59,745 bases of DNA from assembly GCA_012518555.1 (NCBI GenBank), contig JAAYRW010000043.1, forward strand, positions 1 through 59,745. Direction: 5' to 3'. The notes under the pieces are model-generated. The model did not search any database. It saw nothing but the letters and a program-made list of their open reading frames with translations, and was not told where the DNA came from. Source of the stretch: Tissierellia bacterium. Lineage in GTDB: Bacteria; Bacillota; Clostridia; Tissierellales; Sedimentibacteraceae. This document shows positions 16,271-25,687 of the stretch, piece after piece. How positions within the stretch are numbered: the stretch's first letter is position 1; the number at the start of each line of letters is the position of its first letter. The position numbers and the translations under genes are program-made.

Positions 16271-18043
16271 ATGAAAAGGTTAATGACAGGCAATGAGGCA
16301 ATAGCGCAAGGAGCTTTTGAAGCAGGAGTTCATTATGCATCCGCCTATCCAGGCACCCCCAGTACGGAGATTTTGGAAAATATAGCTGGGTATAAGGAAA
16401 TTATAGCAGAATGGGCACCTAATGAAAAAGTAGCAGTAGAATCAGCCGTAGGTGCATGCTATGCCGGAGCTAGAACGTTGACGGCTATGAAACACGTTGG
16501 ACTTAATGTAGCAGCAGATCCTTTTTTTACCATGGGTTACACAGGTGTTAACGGAGGTATGGTATTAATCAGTGCAGATGACCCAGGGTTACATTCTTCT
16601 CAAAATGAACAGGACAACAGATACTATGCAAAAATGGCAAAGGTTGCCATGATTGAACCAAGTAATTCACAAGAGTGTAAGGACATGGTTAGTAAAGCCA
16701 TGGAAATAAGTGAAAAGTATGATGTATTAGTTATGATTAGAATGACAACCAGATTATGTCACAGTAAATCTATAGTGGAAGAAGGTAACAGAACAGAAGT
16801 TCCAATTAAGCCTTATGTTAAAAATCCTGCTAAGTATAACGTTTCCCCAGCTAATGCTAAGCAACTTCATTTAGTTGTAGAGAAAAAATTAAAAGAATTA
16901 GAAAAGTTCTCAAATGAGACGGACTTAAACTATATTGAATGGAATGACAAGAAAGTGGGAGTTATTTCAGCAGGTGTTGCTTATCAATATGCGAAAGAAG
17001 TATTTGGAGATAATGCTTCCTATTTGAAGTTAGGCTTTACATTCCCCCTGCCTATGGAAAAGATAAAGAAATTTGCCGAAGAAGTTGAGACCCTATATGT
17101 AATTGAAGAATTAGAACCTTTTATGGAAGAACAGATAAAGGCAGCAGGAATTAATTGTATAGGAAAAGATAAGATCCCTAATACATGGGAGTTGAATCCA
17201 GATATTGTTAAAAAGTCAATCTTCGACCATGAAAACGATACCATAAAATATGATAAATCTATTGTTGCAGGAAGACCGCCTACCTTATGTGCCGGATGTC
17301 CCCATAGGGCATTTTACTACCAGCTGTCAAAGAAAAAAGACACTATGATAACGGGTGATATAGGATGTTATACATTAGGGGGAGCACCTCCTTTAAATGC
17401 AACAGATACGGTAGTATGTATGGGTGCTAGTGTAAGTATGGCCCATGGAGCTAAAAAGGTATTTGAACTAAACAATGATAAAAAAAGATTAGTAGCGACT
17501 ATAGGAGATTCAACATTTTTTCATTCGGGCATGACGAGTTTATTAGATGTTGTTTTCAATAAGGGGAATACGATTACCTGTATTTTAGATAATCGAATAA
17601 CTGCAATGACCGGTCATCAGGATAATCCGGGAACAGGCTATACTTTACAGGGAGAAGAAGCAAAGATCGTTGAAATAGAGCCGGTAGTAAGAGCTCTAGG
17701 AATCAACCATGTTAGGGCAATAAATCCCTTGGATCAAAAAGAAACTAAAGAGGCCTTGGATTGGGCTTATGCTTTAGATGACCCTTCCGTAATAATTTCA
17801 AGATATCCATGTGTTCTTAAAAAATATACGGATTTAGACCTTGAAGAATTTGGACCAGTTGAAGGATATTGTTATGTAGATCAAGAAGTTTGTATAGGTT
17901 GTAAAAAATGTGTAAGGACAGGATGTCCTGCCATACATTTTATGAAAGCTATTAAAAAGTCTTCAATCAGTCAAGTTCAATGTGTAGGTTGTGAGCTATG
18001 TCTACAAGTATGTCCAGTAAGTGCAATTAAGGTAGGTGAATAG
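16271..18043 (+). CDS. iorA: Indolepyruvate ferredoxin oxidoreductase, alpha subunit
   Basis: IorA oxidises indolepyruvate and other arylpyruvates to aryl-acetyl-CoA with ferredoxin reduction, a step in aromatic amino acid fermentation. I start it at the ATG at 16271 (590 residues), which follows GAGGGAGGT; an in-frame ATG at 16244 lacks such a site. The N-terminal pyrimidine domain starts MKRLMTGNEAIAQGAFEAG. The TPP domain has CAGCPHRAFYY, GDIGCYTLG and IGDSTFFHSG. Two [4Fe-4S] motifs end the protein: CIGCKKCVRTGCP (about 541) and CVGCELCLQVCP (about 570). iorB starts 1 bp after the stop. Confidence 0.95.
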   Translation: MKRLMTGNEAIAQGAFEAGVHYASAYPGTPSTEILENIAGYKEIIAEWAPNEKVAVESAVGACYAGARTLTAMKHVGLNVAADPFFTMGYTGVNGGMVLISADDPGLHSSQNEQDNRYYAKMAKVAMIEPSNSQECKDMVSKAMEISEKYDVLVMIRMTTRLCHSKSIVEEGNRTEVPIKPYVKNPAKYNVSPANAKQLHLVVEKKLKELEKFSNETDLNYIEWNDKKVGVISAGVAYQYAKEVFGDNASYLKLGFTFPLPMEKIKKFAEEVETLYVIEELEPFMEEQIKAAGINCIGKDKIPNTWELNPDIVKKSIFDHENDTIKYDKSIVAGRPPTLCAGCPHRAFYYQLSKKKDTMITGDIGCYTLGGAPPLNATDTVVCMGASVSMAHGAKKVFELNNDKKRLVATIGDSTFFHSGMTSLLDVVFNKGNTITCILDNRITAMTGHQDNPGTGYTLQGEEAKIVEIEPVVRALGINHVRAINPLDQKETKEALDWAYALDDPSVIISRYPCVLKKYTDLDLEEFGPVEGYCYVDQEVCIGCKKCVRTGCPAIHFMKAIKKSSISQVQCVGCELCLQVCPVSAIKVGE

Positions 18044-18044
18044 A

Positions 18045-18650
18045 ATGAAGAACACTAAAAATATTTTATTAGTAGGAGTAGGTGGACAGGGAACTATATT
18101 AGTCAGTAAAATATTATCTACAGGTCTAATGGAAGCAGGCTATGATGTGAAAATGTCGGAAATCCATGGAATGGCCCAAAGAGGCGGTAGCGTTTCAACT
18201 CAGGTAAGATACGGAGAAAAAGTTCATTCACCAATAATAGGTTTAGGGGAGGCGGATATTTTAGTCTCCTTTGAAACAATGGAAACCTTAAGGTGGCTTG
18301 AATATTTAAAGCCAGAAGGAATAGTTGTAATTAATGATTATGAAATACCTTCGGCGCCTATTTTGTTAGGCAATCTTGATTATCCTCAAGGTGTAATAAA
18401 ATTAATTGAGGAAAAAGCTGATACTAAGGTTATAAAAGCTGCTGAAAAAGCAGAAGAAATTGGAAATCAAAGAGTTATGAACGTAGTTCTTTTAGGAGCA
18501 TTAGTTAAATCCATGGATCTTATGGACATAGACTGGGAAGAAGTAATAAAGAATTCCGTTAGAGAAGAGTTTGTGGAAATGAATTTAATAGCTTTTAATG
18601 TTGGCGTGGACAGTGTTACATCTTACGAAGAAAGTTATAGCGTTAACTGA
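18045..18650 (+). CDS. iorB: Indolepyruvate ferredoxin oxidoreductase, beta (gamma-domain) subunit
   Basis: The 201-residue protein is the small subunit of Ior: NILLVGVGGQGTILVSKILS at the start, then SEIHGMAQRGGSVSTQVRYG, both hallmarks of the 2-oxoacid oxidoreductase gamma domain. Start taken at ATG 18045. An upstream GTG (18036) overlapping iorA is also in frame, but AGGT sits better for the ATG. It forms one operon with iorA and the kinase gene 13 bp downstream. Confidence 0.95.
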   Translation: MKNTKNILLVGVGGQGTILVSKILSTGLMEAGYDVKMSEIHGMAQRGGSVSTQVRYGEKVHSPIIGLGEADILVSFETMETLRWLEYLKPEGIVVINDYEIPSAPILLGNLDYPQGVIKLIEEKADTKVIKAAEKAEEIGNQRVMNVVLLGALVKSMDLMDIDWEEVIKNSVREEFVEMNLIAFNVGVDSVTSYEESYSVN

Positions 18651-18663
18651 CAGTGAGGTAATT

Positions 18664-19755
18664 ATGAACTACAAAATATTGGTAATTAACCCAGGTTCTA
18701 CTTCAACTAAAATTTCCCTATTCGAAAATAGAAGCGAAATATTTACAAAAAATTTTGAACATCCTATAGAAGTAATAGAAAAATTCGAAAATGTAGAAGA
18801 ACAGTTGCAAATGCGTAAGAAGTTAGTAGTTGAATTTCTACGGGAAAGGGATTTCAACGCTAAAGATTTGTCGGCAGTTGTAGCAAGGGGGGGAATGCTC
18901 CCGCCTGTTAAACCGGGGGCCTATGAAATTAATGATTTAATGGTTGACAGAGTAATCAATCGGCCGATCATGGAACATGCTTCAAACCTTGCAGCACCAA
19001 TTGCTTATGAAATAGCAAAAGAAGCGGGGGTTCCTTCCTATATTTATGACTCTGTTATGGCTGATGAACTTACGGATATTGCTCGTATTTCAGGAATGCC
19101 GGAAATTCCCAGGACCAGTGCATCCCACGTGTTAAATACCAGAGCTATGGCTATTGAAGCCGCTGGAAAAAGAGGCAAGAAATACAGTGAATTGAATATT
19201 ATAGTAGCTCATTTAGGCGGCGGAATATCCATGAATGTTCATCAAATGGGAAGAATAGTAGATTTAATATCTGATGATGAAGGACCTTTTTCTCCCGAAA
19301 GGGCAGGAAGAGTACCCTGCAGGGATTTAATCAATCTTTGCTATTCAGGGAAATACGATAAAAAAACTATGCATAGAAAGTTAAGGGGCAACGGTGGGTT
19401 AAGAGCTTACTTAAATACCTTAGATGCCAGAGAAGTGCAGGATATGATTGTAAATGGTAACAAAGAAGCAAAGCTTGTTTACGAAGCAATGGCATATCAA
19501 ATTGCTAAAGGAATTGGAGAGCTTGCAACGGTAGTGAAAGGAAAGGTTGATGTAATAGTATTAACTGGTGGCATTGCATATTCTAAAATGCTTACAGATT
19601 GGATAGTTGAGAGAATAAGCTTCATTGCACCTGTTGATGTGCTTCCCGGTGAAAATGAAATGGAAGCTCTTGCCCTTGGTGCCTTAAGAGTTTTGAGAGG
19701 TCAGGAAACAGTTAGGGAATATGAAGAAAAGGAACTTGCATCTATTGTTATATAA
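18664..19755 (+). CDS. buk: Butyrate kinase family (acyl kinase), copy 1
   Basis: The 363-residue ASKHA-fold kinase converts acyl-phosphate and ADP to the free acid and ATP. VINPGSTSTKIS (about 6-17) is the phosphate loop, followed by ARGGMLPPVKPGAYEIN, ISEEEGPFSPER-like SDDEGPFSPERAG and VLTGGIAYSKML. ATG 18664 follows GTGAGGT. The frame stays open 66 bases further upstream, but that part overlaps iorB and has no ribosome site. No phosphotransacylase is next to it. Placement with iorAB suggests a role with aryl- or branched-acyl phosphates; the name does not prove butyrate as substrate. Confidence 0.9.
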   Translation: MNYKILVINPGSTSTKISLFENRSEIFTKNFEHPIEVIEKFENVEEQLQMRKKLVVEFLRERDFNAKDLSAVVARGGMLPPVKPGAYEINDLMVDRVINRPIMEHASNLAAPIAYEIAKEAGVPSYIYDSVMADELTDIARISGMPEIPRTSASHVLNTRAMAIEAAGKRGKKYSELNIIVAHLGGGISMNVHQMGRIVDLISDDEGPFSPERAGRVPCRDLINLCYSGKYDKKTMHRKLRGNGGLRAYLNTLDAREVQDMIVNGNKEAKLVYEAMAYQIAKGIGELATVVKGKVDVIVLTGGIAYSKMLTDWIVERISFIAPVDVLPGENEMEALALGALRVLRGQETVREYEEKELASIVI

Positions 19756-19770
19756 GGGCTAGGCTCTAAA

Positions 19771-19799
19771 AAGACTCTTCTAAAGAAGGGTCTTTTTTG
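19771..19799 (+). terminator. Intrinsic terminator of the ior-buk operon
   Basis: AAGACTCTTC (19771-19780), loop TAAA, GAAGGGTCTT (19785-19794), one T-G pair, then TTTTT. Confidence 0.9.
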
Positions 19800-19863
19800 T
19801 CCAAAGTACTAAGCCAATGGGAAAGAGAGAAAAATACGATGTATTATAGCGCGCAACTAGCCA

Positions 19864-19886
19864 ATGTTCGTGTAATCGCGAATGAT
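19864..19886. promoter_or_regulatory. Candidate PurR site upstream of purL
   Basis: ATGTTCG-tgtaat-CGCGAATGAT contains the inverted core TTCG (19867-19870) and CGAA (19879-19882), 8 bases apart. Each half matches only about 9 of 13 PurBox positions. It lies 36 bp upstream of the -35, where PurR acts in Bacillus, but the spacing differs from the Bacillus pair. Low certainty. Confidence 0.3.
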
Positions 19887-19921
19887 TATAAAATAATTTA
19901 AAAAAACAATCAGATATTTTG

Positions 19922-19950
19922 TTGACACATAAGTTATTATTTGCTATTAT
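19922..19950 (+). promoter_or_regulatory. Purine operon promoter
   Basis: TTGACA (19922-19927), 17 bp, then TATTAT (19945-19950), 38 bp before the chosen purL start. The leader is too short for a purine riboswitch and none was seen upstream. Confidence 0.8.
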
Positions 19951-19988
19951 GTAGTTGAAATTACAAATAAGGTAGAAGGATGGTTGTT

Positions 19989-22900
19989 ATGTTTAAAGTC
20001 AGAAGAATTTACGTAGAAAAAAGACAGGGCTTTAATGTTGAGGCAAAACTTTTAAAAAACTACTTTCGTGAAAATTTACAGTTGAACAATTTAGTTAATG
20101 TCAGAATTCTAGATAGATACGACCTACAAGGGATTAGCCAGGAAGATTTTATTAGAGCTTCTAAAGAAGTTTTATCCCAACCTAATTCAGATTATGTTTA
20201 TGAAGAAATAGATTTAGACGGAAATATTTTTGCTGTTGAATATCTGCCTGGGCAATTTGATCAGAGAGCCGATTCTGCAGCCCAGTGTATCCAAGTAATA
20301 ACCGGAAAAGAAAGACCTATAGTTAAGTATGCAAAAGTAATTATTCTTGAAGGAATAACTAAAGAGGAAGTAATAAAAGTAAAGAACAATTATATAAATC
20401 CTGTGGATTCTAGAGAGGCTACATTAACTAAGCCTGAAACTTTGGATATGGCTTATCCTGAAAGGGAAAGGGTTGAAATAATAAGTGACTTTATTAGTAA
20501 ATCTGAAGAACAATTGGAAGAATTCCGACTTGAAGAAGGTCTTGCCATGAGTGCTGAGGATTTGCTTTTTTGTCAGGGTTACTTTAAAAATGCAGAAAAA
20601 AGAAATCCTACTATAACGGAGATAAAAGTAATTGATACTTACTGGTCAGATCACTGTAGGCATACTACATTTAATAGCATTATAGAAAATGTTGAATTTG
20701 AAGACGGAAAAATTACAGAAGAAATTAAAACAACCTACCAACAATATAAAAATACAAGGAAAGCTCTTTATTCAGATAAAGAAAAACCTCTTACTTTAAT
20801 GGACTTAGCAACTATAGCTGCAAAGGAATTAAGAAAATCTGGAAAGCTTAAGGATTTAGAAATATCAGAAGAAGTAAATGCATGTAGCATAATAATAGAA
20901 GTTGTTGTAGATGGTAAAAGTGAAGAATGGCTTTTAATGTTTAAAAATGAAACTCACAATCATCCTACAGAAATAGAACCTTTTGGCGGGGCATCTACCT
21001 GCTTAGGTGGAGCTATAAGAGATCCTTTATCAGGACGTTCCTATGTATATCAAGCTATGAGAGTTACGGGAAGTGGAGATCCCAGACAGAAAATAGAAGA
21101 TACATTGCCAGGAAAACTTCCTCAAAGGAAAATTTCAACAGAGGCAGCTGAGGGATACAGCAGCTACGGAAATCAGATTGGCCTTGCTACAGGCTATGTA
21201 AATGAAATATACCATCCTAACTATGTAGCTAAAAGAATGGAAGTTGGAGCAGTAATAGCTGCAGTACCAAAAGCTAATGTTAAAAGAGAAAGTCCTCAAA
21301 AGGGCGACTTAGTAGTATTGTTAGGAGGAAGAACTGGTAGAGACGGAGTAGGGGGAGCTACAGGATCTTCTAAGGAGCATACGGAAGAGTCTATATTACA
21401 AAGTGGTGCAGAAGTACAAAAAGGAGATGCTCCAACAGAAAGAAAAATACAAAGACTTTTCAGAAAAAAAGAAGTTAGTTTACTTATAAAAAAATCCAAC
21501 GACTTTGGAGCCGGCGGTGTTTCTGTAGCCATAGGAGAATTGGCCGATGGATTAAATATTAATTTAGACTTAGTGCCTGTAAAGTATGAAGGTTTAGATG
21601 GAACAGAACTTGCACTTTCTGAATCACAGGAAAGAATGGCAGTAGTTATAAATAGGGAAGATCTAGAGAAATTTAATGAATATGCTAAAGAAGAAAATCT
21701 TGAATCTACAGTTGTGGCAGAGGTAACAGATAACAGAAGACTTACAATGACTTGGAGAGGTCAAACTATATTAGACATCAGTAGGGATTTCTTAGATACA
21801 AATGGCCTTACACAAAAAGTAAATGCTTTTATTAAGGAGCCTGAAAGTATAAATTACGAAAGGGAATTTAAAAGTATAGATTTAAAAGATAAATGGCTTG
21901 AAAATTTAGAAGATCTTAATGTTTGCAGTCAAAAGGCAATGGTGGAGAAATTTGATTCTACTGTAGGAGCTTGCACTGTATTAATGCCCTTTGGAGGTAA
22001 AAGACAGCTTACTCCTGTTGAAGGAATGGTTGCTAAAATTCCTGTTGAAAAAGGGATTACCGATACATGTTCTTTGATGACATACGGTTTTGATCCTTAT
22101 TTATCTTCTAATAGCCCCTACCACGGAGCTTTGTATGCAGTAATACATTCTGTTGCAAAGATTGTTGCAATGGGAGGAAGTTATGAAAATATTCGACTTA
22201 CTTTCCAGGAATATTTTGAAAAATTAGACAAAGAAGCTGTAAGATGGGGTAAACCTTTAAGTTCGCTTTTAGGAGCATTCCGAGTTCAGAAAGAATTACA
22301 AATTCCTGCCATCGGTGGTAAGGACAGTATGTCAGGGACTTTTGAAGATATGGACGTTCCACCTACCCTTATAAGTTTTGCCGTAACTACCGAAAATGTT
22401 AAAAATATTATATCTCCTGAATTTAAAAAAGCAAAAAGTAAAGTTTTATTAGTTAAAATTAAAAAGGATGAAAACTACCTACCTGATTTTGAAGATTTAA
22501 AGTCAAAATATGAAACAGTTTATAAGGCAGTAAAATCAGGAAAGATACTCAGTGCTTACACTGTTGGATATGGAGGTATGGCAGCAGCTATAAGCAAAAT
22601 GTCATTAGGTAATAATATAGGTTTTAAATCACAACTAGCTATAGACAGTAGCTGGTTTGACAGTAGCTACGGAGATCTTATATTAGAAACAGATGAAAAT
22701 ATTTCAAACTTTATAGAAATAGGAAGTACTACTGAAGAAAAGCAAATAGAATTTAACAGCTTTAATATAGCTTTGGAAGAAGTTAAAAACACCTGGCTAA
22801 AACCTTTAAGCTCTATTTACCCGCTTAGGAAGAAGGAAGAAGGACAAATAGATAGTTACAGTTACAAGAAGGGTAATATAGTAAAATCATCACTTACTAT

Positions 22901-23702
22901 TACAAAACCCAAAGTATTTATCCCTGTATTTCCAGGAACAACTTCCGAATATGAAACTAAGAGGGCCTTTGAGAAAGCAGGGGCAGAAACAGAAATATTT
23001 GTGTTTAGAAATTTAAGTCCTGCAGACCTTAAAAATTCTATTGAAGAAATGAGTAGACGTATAGAACAATCCCAGATTATTGCATTGCCGGGAGGATTAA
23101 GTGTCGGTGACGAACCGAGGGGTTCTGGTAAATTTATTGCAGCAGTATTTCGAAATGAATTGATAAAAGAAACTATAATGGAACATCTTAATAATAGAGA
23201 CGGTTTAATAATAGGTATAAGCAATGGATTCCAAGCACTAATTAAGTTAGGGCTACTTCCTTTAGGTGAAATTACAGATATTGAGGATGATTTTCCTGCT
23301 TTAGCTTACAATAATATGGGTAGACATATATCGACTTTCGTTAAAACAAAAGTTGTGAGCAATCTATCCCCTTGGCTTAATAGCTGCAAGCTTGGAGAGG
23401 TTCATTACCTGCCTATAGTTCATGGGGAAGGCAAGTTTATGGCAAATGAAAAATGGATTCAGCAGTTAAAAGAAAAAGGACAAATAGCCACCCAATATGT
23501 AGATAGTAGTAATAACCCAACTTATGACGGATATTATAATCCAAATGGATCTGTGGAAGCAATAGAGGGAATTACAAGTCCTGATGGAAGGGTTTTTGGC
23601 AAAATGGCACATACAGAAAGAATTTGTAAAGATCTATATAAGAACATACCGGAAATTAAGGAGCAGTTAATCTTTGCTTCCGGGGTAAAATACTTTAAAT
23701 AG
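19989..23702 (+). CDS. purL: Phosphoribosylformylglycinamidine synthase, single-chain long form, with Cys-to-Ser in the glutaminase domain
   Basis: FGAM synthase catalyses the fourth step of purine synthesis. The 1237-residue single chain carries the N-terminal PurS-like part, a synthetase core with DTYWSDHCRHTTF (about 217), FKNETHNHPTEIEPFGGAST (about 320) and IPAIGGKDSMSG (about 772), and a C-terminal class I amidotransferase domain from about 970. In that domain the nucleophile motif normally reads G(V/I)CNGFQ; here it reads GISNGFQ with Ser1078 (AGC). His1145 and Glu1147 of the triad remain in VHGEGKF. Glutamine hydrolysis may be lost and ammonia used instead. ATG 19989 chosen over 19980 because AGAAGGA is better placed. 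Confidence 0.94.
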   Translation: MFKVRRIYVEKRQGFNVEAKLLKNYFRENLQLNNLVNVRILDRYDLQGISQEDFIRASKEVLSQPNSDYVYEEIDLDGNIFAVEYLPGQFDQRADSAAQCIQVITGKERPIVKYAKVIILEGITKEEVIKVKNNYINPVDSREATLTKPETLDMAYPERERVEIISDFISKSEEQLEEFRLEEGLAMSAEDLLFCQGYFKNAEKRNPTITEIKVIDTYWSDHCRHTTFNSIIENVEFEDGKITEEIKTTYQQYKNTRKALYSDKEKPLTLMDLATIAAKELRKSGKLKDLEISEEVNACSIIIEVVVDGKSEEWLLMFKNETHNHPTEIEPFGGASTCLGGAIRDPLSGRSYVYQAMRVTGSGDPRQKIEDTLPGKLPQRKISTEAAEGYSSYGNQIGLATGYVNEIYHPNYVAKRMEVGAVIAAVPKANVKRESPQKGDLVVLLGGRTGRDGVGGATGSSKEHTEESILQSGAEVQKGDAPTERKIQRLFRKKEVSLLIKKSNDFGAGGVSVAIGELADGLNINLDLVPVKYEGLDGTELALSESQERMAVVINREDLEKFNEYAKEENLESTVVAEVTDNRRLTMTWRGQTILDISRDFLDTNGLTQKVNAFIKEPESINYEREFKSIDLKDKWLENLEDLNVCSQKAMVEKFDSTVGACTVLMPFGGKRQLTPVEGMVAKIPVEKGITDTCSLMTYGFDPYLSSNSPYHGALYAVIHSVAKIVAMGGSYENIRLTFQEYFEKLDKEAVRWGKPLSSLLGAFRVQKELQIPAIGGKDSMSGTFEDMDVPPTLISFAVTTENVKNIISPEFKKAKSKVLLVKIKKDENYLPDFEDLKSKYETVYKAVKSGKILSAYTVGYGGMAAAISKMSLGNNIGFKSQLAIDSSWFDSSYGDLILETDENISNFIEIGSTTEEKQIEFNSFNIALEEVKNTWLKPLSSIYPLRKKEEGQIDSYSYKKGNIVKSSLTITKPKVFIPVFPGTTSEYETKRAFEKAGAETEIFVFRNLSPADLKNSIEEMSRRIEQSQIIALPGGLSVGDEPRGSGKFIAAVFRNELIKETIMEHLNNRDGLIIGISNGFQALIKLGLLPLGEITDIEDDFPALAYNNMGRHISTFVKTKVVSNLSPWLNSCKLGEVHYLPIVHGEGKFMANEKWIQQLKEKGQIATQYVDSSNNPTYDGYYNPNGSVEAIEGITSPDGRVFGKMAHTERICKDLYKNIPEIKEQLIFASGVKYFK

Positions 23703-23715
23703 AAGAGGAGGAAGT

Positions 23716-24204
23716 ATGAAAGTTGCAATTATTATGGGAAGTGATTCAGATTTTCCCGTTGTTGAAAAAGGATATAAGATATTGAAAGATTTTGGTGTAG
23801 AGGTAACGGTAAATGTGCTTTCAGCCCATAGAACCCCCTTTGAATCTATGGAATTTGCGAAAAATGCTGAAGAAAAGGGCTATGAAGTAATTATAGCAGC
23901 AGCAGGAAAGGCTGCCCACTTGCCGGGAGTATTGGCAGGCTGTACTACACTTCCCGTAATAGGGCTACCTATTAAGTCTACTGACCTTGAGGGAATGGAT
24001 GCTCTTTTATCCATTGTTCAGATGCCTCCTGGAGTACCTGTTGCCACGGTGGCAATAAACGGAGCTGAAAATGCAGCATTGTTAGCAATCCAGATACTAT
24101 CGGTAAAATATGAAGAATTAAGAATAAAGTTTACCCAATACAAAAAACAAATGGCGGAAAAAGTATTCGATAAAAATAAGAAATTAAAGGATAAATTGAA
24201 ATAA
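23716..24204 (+). CDS. purE: N5-carboxyaminoimidazole ribonucleotide mutase PurE (class I)
   Basis: The 162-residue protein carries MGSDSD (phosphate loop), LSAHRTP, AAAGKAAHLPG and IVQMPPGVPVATVAI, the class I PurE motifs. Class I enzymes use N5-CAIR made by PurK; no purK is in the window. RBS AGAGGAGG, 13 bp after purL. The C-terminal tail is lysine-rich. In related operons purC follows; here a 90-bp gap leads straight to purF. Confidence 0.94.
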   Translation: MKVAIIMGSDSDFPVVEKGYKILKDFGVEVTVNVLSAHRTPFESMEFAKNAEEKGYEVIIAAAGKAAHLPGVLAGCTTLPVIGLPIKSTDLEGMDALLSIVQMPPGVPVATVAINGAENAALLAIQILSVKYEELRIKFTQYKKQMAEKVFDKNKKLKDKLK

Positions 24205-24216
24205 AAGGGGAAGACG

Positions 24217-24261
24217 ATGAAAGCGGAAGGAGGATACTCCTACTATACTACTGCTAGATGA
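24217..24261 (+). other. 14-codon mini-ORF in the purE-purF gap
   Basis: ATG at 24217 begins a frame of 14 residues (MKAEGGYSYYTTAR), ending TGA at 24261, and preceded by AAGGGGAAG. It contains a small hairpin AGGAG-GATA-CTCCT. It sits where purC is usually found. It could be a leader peptide, a scar of a lost gene or chance. Confidence 0.25.
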
Positions 24262-24294
24262 AGGTCCCCAATAAGACCATTTAGAGGAGAAAAT

Positions 24295-25686
24295 ATGTAT
24301 TTAAAGGACGATAAATTACATGATGAGTGTGGTGTAGTAGGAGTTTATTCCGAAAATACTACTATTACCAGCCAGTTAATATACTATGGTTTATTTGCTC
24401 TACAGCATCGGGGCCAGGAAAGCTCAGGTATTGCTATTCATACAGGAAAAAGAATCGAATTTCATAAGGATACAGGCTTAGTAGCTGATGTTATGACACA
24501 AGAGGTAATTGACAAACTTTCCGGCAATATAGCTATAGGACACGACAGGTATTCTAAAGGTGGGGAAAATGAAAAACAAAATGCCCAACCTTTAGTAGTA
24601 AGGTACAAGGAAGGTTCCATTGCCTTAGCCCATAACGGTAACTTAGTTAATGTAGACTCTTTAAGGGAATTGCTTGAAGACGATGGGGTAATATTTCAAA
24701 CTTCTATTGACACAGAAGTTGTTGCAAATATGATTGCCAGAAACTATAAGGGGGATATAGTAAAATCAATTCAAAATACTATGGAAATAGTTAAGGGTGC
24801 CTATGCTTTTGTATTAATGACGGAAAAAGAGTTAATAGGAATAAGGGATAACTACGGTCTGAGACCTCTTTGTTTAGGAAAAAGAGAAGATGGCTACTTG
24901 CTATCTTCCGAAAGTTGTGGAATAACTGCAATGGGCGGGGAAGTAATAAGAGATATTGAGCCGGGGGAAATTGTGGTTATTAATCAGGATGGAGTAAAGA
25001 GCATTAAATCTACAAAATATGCCAAGGAAAGTCTATGTATATTTGAGCATGTATACTTTGCAAGACCGGACAGTAATTTAGATGGTGTTAATGTTTATGA
25101 AACTCGCTATAATTCAGGGAAACTTTTGGCAAAGGAGGCTCCCATAAAGGCTGATTTGGTATTTTCAGTACCTGATTCCGGGACACCTGCTGCCTTAGGA
25201 TATGCTGCAGAATTAAACATACCATTTGGTTTAGGCTTAATAAAAAACAGATATGCAAAAAGAACATTTATTGAGCCTAAAGAAAAATTAAGAGAACAGG
25301 GAGTTAAAACTAAACTAAGTGTTTTAGATGAGATAGTGAAGGATAAAATTGTGGTAATGGTTGATGACAGTGTTGTAAGGGGTACAACTTTAAAACAGAT
25401 CGTCAGCATGGTTAAGGAAGCTGGGGCAAAAGAAGTTCATGTCCGTATAGCTTCACCACCGGTTACTCATTCTTGTTTCTTCGGTATCAATACACCAGAC
25501 AGAAGTAAGTTAATAGCTGCCAATAAAGCTGTGGAAGAAATAGAAGAATTTGTAAAAGCCGATAGTCTTCATTATTTAAGCTTAGGGAATTTAATTAAAG
25601 CAACAGGCTCAACGGCAGGTTATTGTAAAGCCTGTTTAAATGGAGATTACCCCATGGAAGTACCTAATAACGGAATAGGAGGATAG
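24295..25686 (+). CDS. purF: Amidophosphoribosyltransferase PurF
   Basis: PurF makes phosphoribosylamine from PRPP and glutamine, the first committed step. Of 463 residues, the first 11 are a propeptide and Cys12 in [12 protein letters not shown] is the N-terminal nucleophile after processing. [12 protein letters not shown] and GHDRYSKGG follow. The PRPP motif [13 protein letters not shown] is at about 350. Cysteines typical of the Fe-S form (CGITAMGG region, [20 protein letters not shown]) suggest a [4Fe-4S]-containing Bacillus-type enzyme. RBS AGAGGAG. purM begins 1 bp after the stop. Confidence 0.96.
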   Translation: MYLKDDKLHDECGVVGVYSENTTITSQLIYYGLFALQHRGQESSGIAIHTGKRIEFHKDTGLVADVMTQEVIDKLSGNIAIGHDRYSKGGENEKQNAQPLVVRYKEGSIALAHNGNLVNVDSLRELLEDDGVIFQTSIDTEVVANMIARNYKGDIVKSIQNTMEIVKGAYAFVLMTEKELIGIRDNYGLRPLCLGKREDGYLLSSESCGITAMGGEVIRDIEPGEIVVINQDGVKSIKSTKYAKESLCIFEHVYFARPDSNLDGVNVYETRYNSGKLLAKEAPIKADLVFSVPDSGTPAALGYAAELNIPFGLGLIKNRYAKRTFIEPKEKLREQGVKTKLSVLDEIVKDKIVVMVDDSVVRGTTLKQIVSMVKEAGAKEVHVRIASPPVTHSCFFGINTPDRSKLIAANKAVEEIEEFVKADSLHYLSLGNLIKATGSTAGYCKACLNGDYPMEVPNNGIGG

Positions 25687-25687
25687 T

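Noticed and set aside
18598..18663. Longer N terminus for butyrate kinase copy 1
   Set aside because: The extension overlaps iorB and does not fit the family start (x-LVINPGSTSTK).
19800..19988. Purine riboswitch in the purL leader
   Set aside because: The leader after the predicted start is under 40 bases and no aptamer core was seen upstream.
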